Shown piece after piece: positions 5,875 to 8,461 of a DNA stretch of 8,461 nt (positions are counted from its first letter, which is position 1; each line of letters begins with the position of its first letter). Origin of the DNA: JBFIHZ01 sp041601535 (GTDB taxonomy: Bacteria; Pseudomonadota; Gammaproteobacteria; Xanthomonadales; SZUA-36); assembly GCA_041601535.1 (NCBI GenBank), contig JBFIHZ010000162.1:1-8461 (forward strand), in the 5' to 3' direction. Below the pieces are notes generated by a model. It had not been told where the DNA came from, ran no database searches, and saw only the letters and a program-made list of their open reading frames with translations. Made by a program: the position numbers and the translations under genes.

Positions 5875-7411
5875 CGTCCTGTGCCCGATGAGTCAGTGGC
5901 CTGCTTGTTGCCGCCTCCGCCATCCGCCTTGCCGGTTGCCGCCGCCGGCTCATTCATAATGAAATGACGGATGCGGCTCCACGGCGCTTGCGGGTTTATC
6001 CTGACGCTGCCGCTGTCGGCCTGCAAGCCCAGTTGGTGGTAGATCGGATCGATATCGGGGAAGCCCTCCGTCAGCACGTGATTACGGTACAGGTCCGAAA
6101 ACACGCTGTGGCCGGTCAGCTGGTCCAGCCGGGCGAACAGTTCAGCCGCCCGCCAGCGGCGGCCCGGGTCAAAGCAACAGCGGTGCAAGGCGGCCAGCGC
6201 GGTGTCCAGGCTTTGCTCCCCCTGGCTCAGCAGCCGCAAGCGGGCATCGGCTTCCAGCATCATCGCCGCGCCGCTCCAGTAAATCCGCATGGTGGCGGAC
6301 CAGCCTTCGCGCATGGCTTCGGCCAGCGTGCCGTTGCCGGTGGCGGCGCGGCCGCGCTCAAACCCGCTGTGCAGTTTTGCCAGGCTTCGCGTTCGCTCAG
6401 GCGGCCATCCCTCGCGCGCAGAACGTTCTGGTAGTAGGAGGCCACCCCTTCCGATAACCAGCGATCGTTGCGGCTGACATAAGGCAGCAACATGTGGCTG
6501 AGTTCGTGGGTGGCGGTCCAGTCGTCGGCCAGTTCGCGGGCTGAATAGCGCGGGTCGACAAACAATTCGGCCGCGATGCCGCCGCCGCGCACCACGTGCG
6601 CCCAGGGCACGGGGCGGCTCTGGCGGCCGCTGGCCACCACCAGGATTTGCGGCTCGTTGCGCGGGAACTCGCCAAACACACTGGCCACGGACTGCCCGGT
6701 AACCTCAATCCAGCGACTGAGCTTGTCGCGCTGCCGCGGGCTCATCTCACCCACTAAAGCCAGCCGCAGGGTGGTGCCGGCGACGGGGATGCGGTGGATT
6801 TCAAAGCGTCCCACCGCAATGCGTGATGTCCAGCTGGCCGGGGTAGGCTCCGGGCGAAAACGCTGCCTGCCGTTGTGTGACGGCAGTTCCTGCCACGGCA
6901 CAGACAGGGAATAGTCCGCGGGAAGTTCCACCTCGACCACGATCGGCCGCCGTTGGCCGTCGCGCCAGAACCACAGGTTTCCGGGAGTGATAAAACCGTC
7001 TTCCAGCTGCAGCGATGAACGGTAATCGGATTGCTGCAGCGCGGCTTTGAGGTCCACGTCCCAGCTTACACAGGCGTCGTCCGCCAGCGATGACAGGCGT
7101 ACACGGGTGCTGTCATGTGCCGGCCGGATGGTCCGCTCGCCGGCGCGCACCGCGCTGGCAAAAGCACCGGCGGAGCGGTGGCGATACAAGGTGCGCGGTA
7201 CCCGGCCATCGAAGCAGGCGTGCACGAATACCTTCTGCAGCGATTCGTTAAAGCGCACCCGGTACAGATCATCGGCCGCAGCGCCGGGCGGCAACAAAAA
7301 TAGCAGCAGGGCGATGCATGCCCGGCGGCCGTGGCCAAGACCCGCCGCAACAAGCCGTCCCGGCAGGCGGGACCGTTGCGGCCGCAGAGTACGTGTTTTG
7401 GCTAACAGCAT
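5871..7411 (-). pseudogene. Exported gluzincin-like metallopeptidase, split by a one-base frameshift
   Basis: Two minus-strand reading frames together make one protein. The first runs from ATG 7411 (or GTG 7426) and leaves frame near 6375. The second carries the C-terminal part to the stop at 5871. Coding-strand TGGCAAAACTGCAC reads W-Q-N-C-T in the first frame; one extra A gives W-Q-K-L-H and continues as S-G-F-E-R-G-R-A-A-T-G in the second frame without a stop, giving about 513 residues. After the break the first frame runs on as low-complexity Ala/Pro/Arg sequence to 6260. The N-terminus has a long basic stretch, then I-A-L-L-L-F-L-L-P-P-G-A-A-A, a likely signal peptide. Zinc ligands are H302 and H306 in H-E-L-S-H, and E321 in W-L-S-E-G-V-A-S-Y-Y, the Peptidase_MA-like layout related to M1. 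The C-terminal Y-W-S-G-A-A-M-M-L-E-A-D stretch is intact. Either a recent inactivating deletion or a sequence error; the substrate is unknown. Confidence 0.82.
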
Positions 7412-7707
7412 GCTGCAGTAGACCACGTTACCGCGTAAAAGATCGCGCCAGCCGCATTCGCTTTATCCTGGCAGGTCTGGCAACTGCCGCGTTCTCGCAC
7501 CGGAGCCGTGGTGCTGCCGCCGGCAATTGGAGGAACCGGCACCGGCCGCCAGGGTGCAGGCGGGCTTTGGCCGTATAATCGCAGCAAGCACGCCAGGCAT
7601 GCGGATGGGAAGCTGAAAGTCCCGCTGCAAGGCCTGGCGCTGCGGCTGCGGAGCGTTCATCTGCAATGCCGCAGAATTACCGGCCAGATAACTGATGAGG
7701 CAAGCCC
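7412..7707. promoter_or_regulatory. Divergent intergenic region between peptidase and VOC gene
   Basis: About 295 bases with no convincing gene. A perfect TATAAT lies on the plus strand at 7574-7579, in a GGCCGTATAATCGC setting typical of gammaproteobacterial -10 boxes. No good -35 hexamer stands 16-18 bases upstream. It would give the VOC gene a leader of about 120 bases. I could not find a clear promoter for the minus-strand peptidase, nor a riboswitch or terminator. Confidence 0.4.
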
Positions 7708-8145
7708 ATGTTCAAGCGCATCCACCACATCAATTTTATCGTGCGGGACCTGGACGTTGCCGCACGGCGATTTGGCCAGCTGTTGAATATGCCGCCGCGG
7801 CCGGTGGAGCAGTTGCCACAACGCGGTGTCGCAGTGGTGCGTTTCAGGCTGGGGGAGACCTGGCTGGTGCTGGTTCAGCCGCTGGATGCCGACAGCGTAC
7901 CCGGCCGCTACCTGGCGGAACATGGCGAAGGGTTTTTCCTGATGTCCTGCCAGGTGGATGACCTGGCCTCCAGTGCCGAAGCCCTGGTCGCCAGGGGCTT
8001 TGATTTCGTCAACCCGGAAGCCCGTGCCGGCCTGGATGACTGGCGGGTCATGGACGTGAACCCGGACGGTCTGTTCGGCATTCCGTTTCAGCTGGTCGAA
8101 AGCCAGGCTGATGCAGCGGATACCGGCCCCGCTCCGCTTACTTGA
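7708..8145 (+). CDS. VOC (glyoxalase/bleomycin-resistance fold) family protein
   Basis: A 145-residue protein of the vicinal-oxygen-chelate superfamily, built from two beta-alpha-beta-beta-beta modules. Module 1 begins R-I-H-H-I-N-F-I-V-R-D-L (H7 is the usual first metal ligand) and ends L-V-L-V-Q-P (Q57). Module 2 begins E-G-F-F-L-M-S-C-Q-V-D-D-L (74-86) and ends G-I-P-F-Q-L-V-E (E131, the usual last ligand). The layout resembles methylmalonyl-CoA epimerase and related proteins, but the strand that normally carries the second-module histidine (E-G-x-H-H-I) reads E-G-F-F-L-M here, so one ligand seems lost. It could be a metal-poor binding protein or a divergent enzyme; no substrate can be named. 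The start is supported by GAGG 7 bases upstream. Its stop overlaps the convergent M24 gene by 8 bases. Confidence 0.85.
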   Translation: MFKRIHHINFIVRDLDVAARRFGQLLNMPPRPVEQLPQRGVAVVRFRLGETWLVLVQPLDADSVPGRYLAEHGEGFFLMSCQVDDLASSAEALVARGFDFVNPEARAGLDDWRVMDVNPDGLFGIPFQLVESQADAADTGPAPLT

Positions 8146-8461
8146 TCAGCAGGATGCGGTCCGCTATCGGGTACAGCCATTCCACGCCGCGCCCGGTAAC
8201 CACGGCATCGTCTTCCAGCGGGATGCGCACCTTGGCATCATTCCAGTCCGGGTTGGCGGTGTATGCGAACAATTCCACCGAGATCAGCGTGTTGGGCCGT
8301 AACTCATAAGTCAGGCGCGTGGGATTGAAGAACGCCAATGAGGGCCCGATGCCATGGCCCCAGTTGCCCACCGAGTGCGCGGCGATCACCACGTCGGTCA
8401 AGGCCGGGTCAGCCGTGGGCTGGTTGAATTCGATGCGGTTGAATCCGGCCGCTTCGATGGC
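8138..8461 (-). CDS. M24-family (Xaa-Pro aminopeptidase-like) metallopeptidase, C-terminal part
   Basis: The last 107 codons of a gene that enters from the right edge, with an open frame through base 8461. The visible part carries the final three metal-ligand positions of the pita-bread peptidase fold: the histidine in W-G-H-G-I-G-P (residue 36 of the visible part), the glutamate in I-S-V-E-L (63), and the glutamate in I-P-L-E-D-D-A-V-V-T (83), followed by G-V-E-W-L-Y-P-I near the end. This order fits M24 dipeptidases and aminopeptidase P relatives. The aspartate ligands lie outside the window. It could be a catalytic peptidase or a creatinase-like relative; the visible ligands favour an active metalloenzyme. 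The stop codon TAA (8140-8138) lies inside the end of the convergent VOC gene. An in-frame TTG at 8401 is internal to the fold and is not the true start. Confidence 0.86.
   Translation of the reverse strand, partial: AIEAAGFNRIEFNQPTADPALTDVVIAAHSVGNWGHGIGPSLAFFNPTRLTYELRPNTLISVELFAYTANPDWNDAKVRIPLEDDAVVTGRGVEWLYPIADRILLIK

Noticed and set aside
6370..6382. Programmed -1 ribosomal frameshift in the peptidase gene
   Set aside because: The site G-CAA-AAC does not fit the X-XXY-YYZ slippery pattern, the A-run is only four long, and I see no evident downstream stem or reason for regulated fusion. A deletion or sequence error is simpler.
5964..6434. Plus-strand open frame opposite the peptidase C-terminus
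   Set aside because: Ala/Gln/Arg-rich shadow of the recognisable minus-strand peptidase sequence.
1..8461. tRNA, rRNA, CRISPR array, riboswitch or insertion sequence
   Set aside because: I found no cloverleaf, spaced direct-repeat array, transposase gene or known leader structure when reading both strands by eye.

Overview
The window reads as an ordinary chromosomal segment of a high-GC proteobacterium, most likely a gammaproteobacterium. Reasons are dense coding on both strands, short overlaps between neighbouring genes, a small CPXCG-type cysteine-rich protein, and GC-rich codon use that is even across the genes. The taxonomic guess is an inference from gene content; there is no rRNA, tRNA or other marker. 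I see no CRISPR array, integrase, insertion sequence gene or RNA gene.

Left part (1-1384). On the minus strand lies a regulator with two complete HxlR-type winged-helix halves in one polypeptide. Its stop codon overlaps (ATGA) the start of a lipocalin-like domain gene that runs off the left edge. A divergent intergenic stretch of about 290 bases separates the regulator from the plus-strand operon. It holds an AT-rich patch with candidate promoters and a perfect 12-base palindrome just upstream of the regulator.

Central operon (1385-5539, plus strand). Three genes overlap end to end: an AMP-forming acyl-CoA ligase, an SCP-x-type thiolase, and a FadA/AtoB-type thiolase. A simple reading is that the ligase makes a CoA thioester and the thiolases cleave (or condense) beta-ketoacyl-CoA. 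The dehydrogenase and hydratase steps, if they exist, must be encoded elsewhere. The second thiolase has serine at the position that aligns with the C-terminal catalytic cysteine, which makes its chemistry an open question. The divergent HxlR protein is the obvious candidate regulator of the operon.

Right part (5540-8461). After a tandem 14-base repeat come, on the minus strand, the CPXCG protein and a signal-peptide-bearing gluzincin-like metallopeptidase (HELSH...E). The peptidase is split by an apparent one-base deletion in a run of A on its coding strand. Next is a plus-strand VOC (glyoxalase-fold) protein whose second metal-ligand position appears substituted. It meets, tail to tail with an 8-base overlap, the C-terminal part of an M24 (pita-bread fold) metallopeptidase that runs off the right edge.

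The strongest leads are the ligase/two-thiolase operon with the atypical second thiolase, the duplicated HxlR regulator with a repeated H-x2-C-x9-C-x2-C pattern, the frameshifted peptidase, and a candidate promoter/operator in front of the CPXCG gene.
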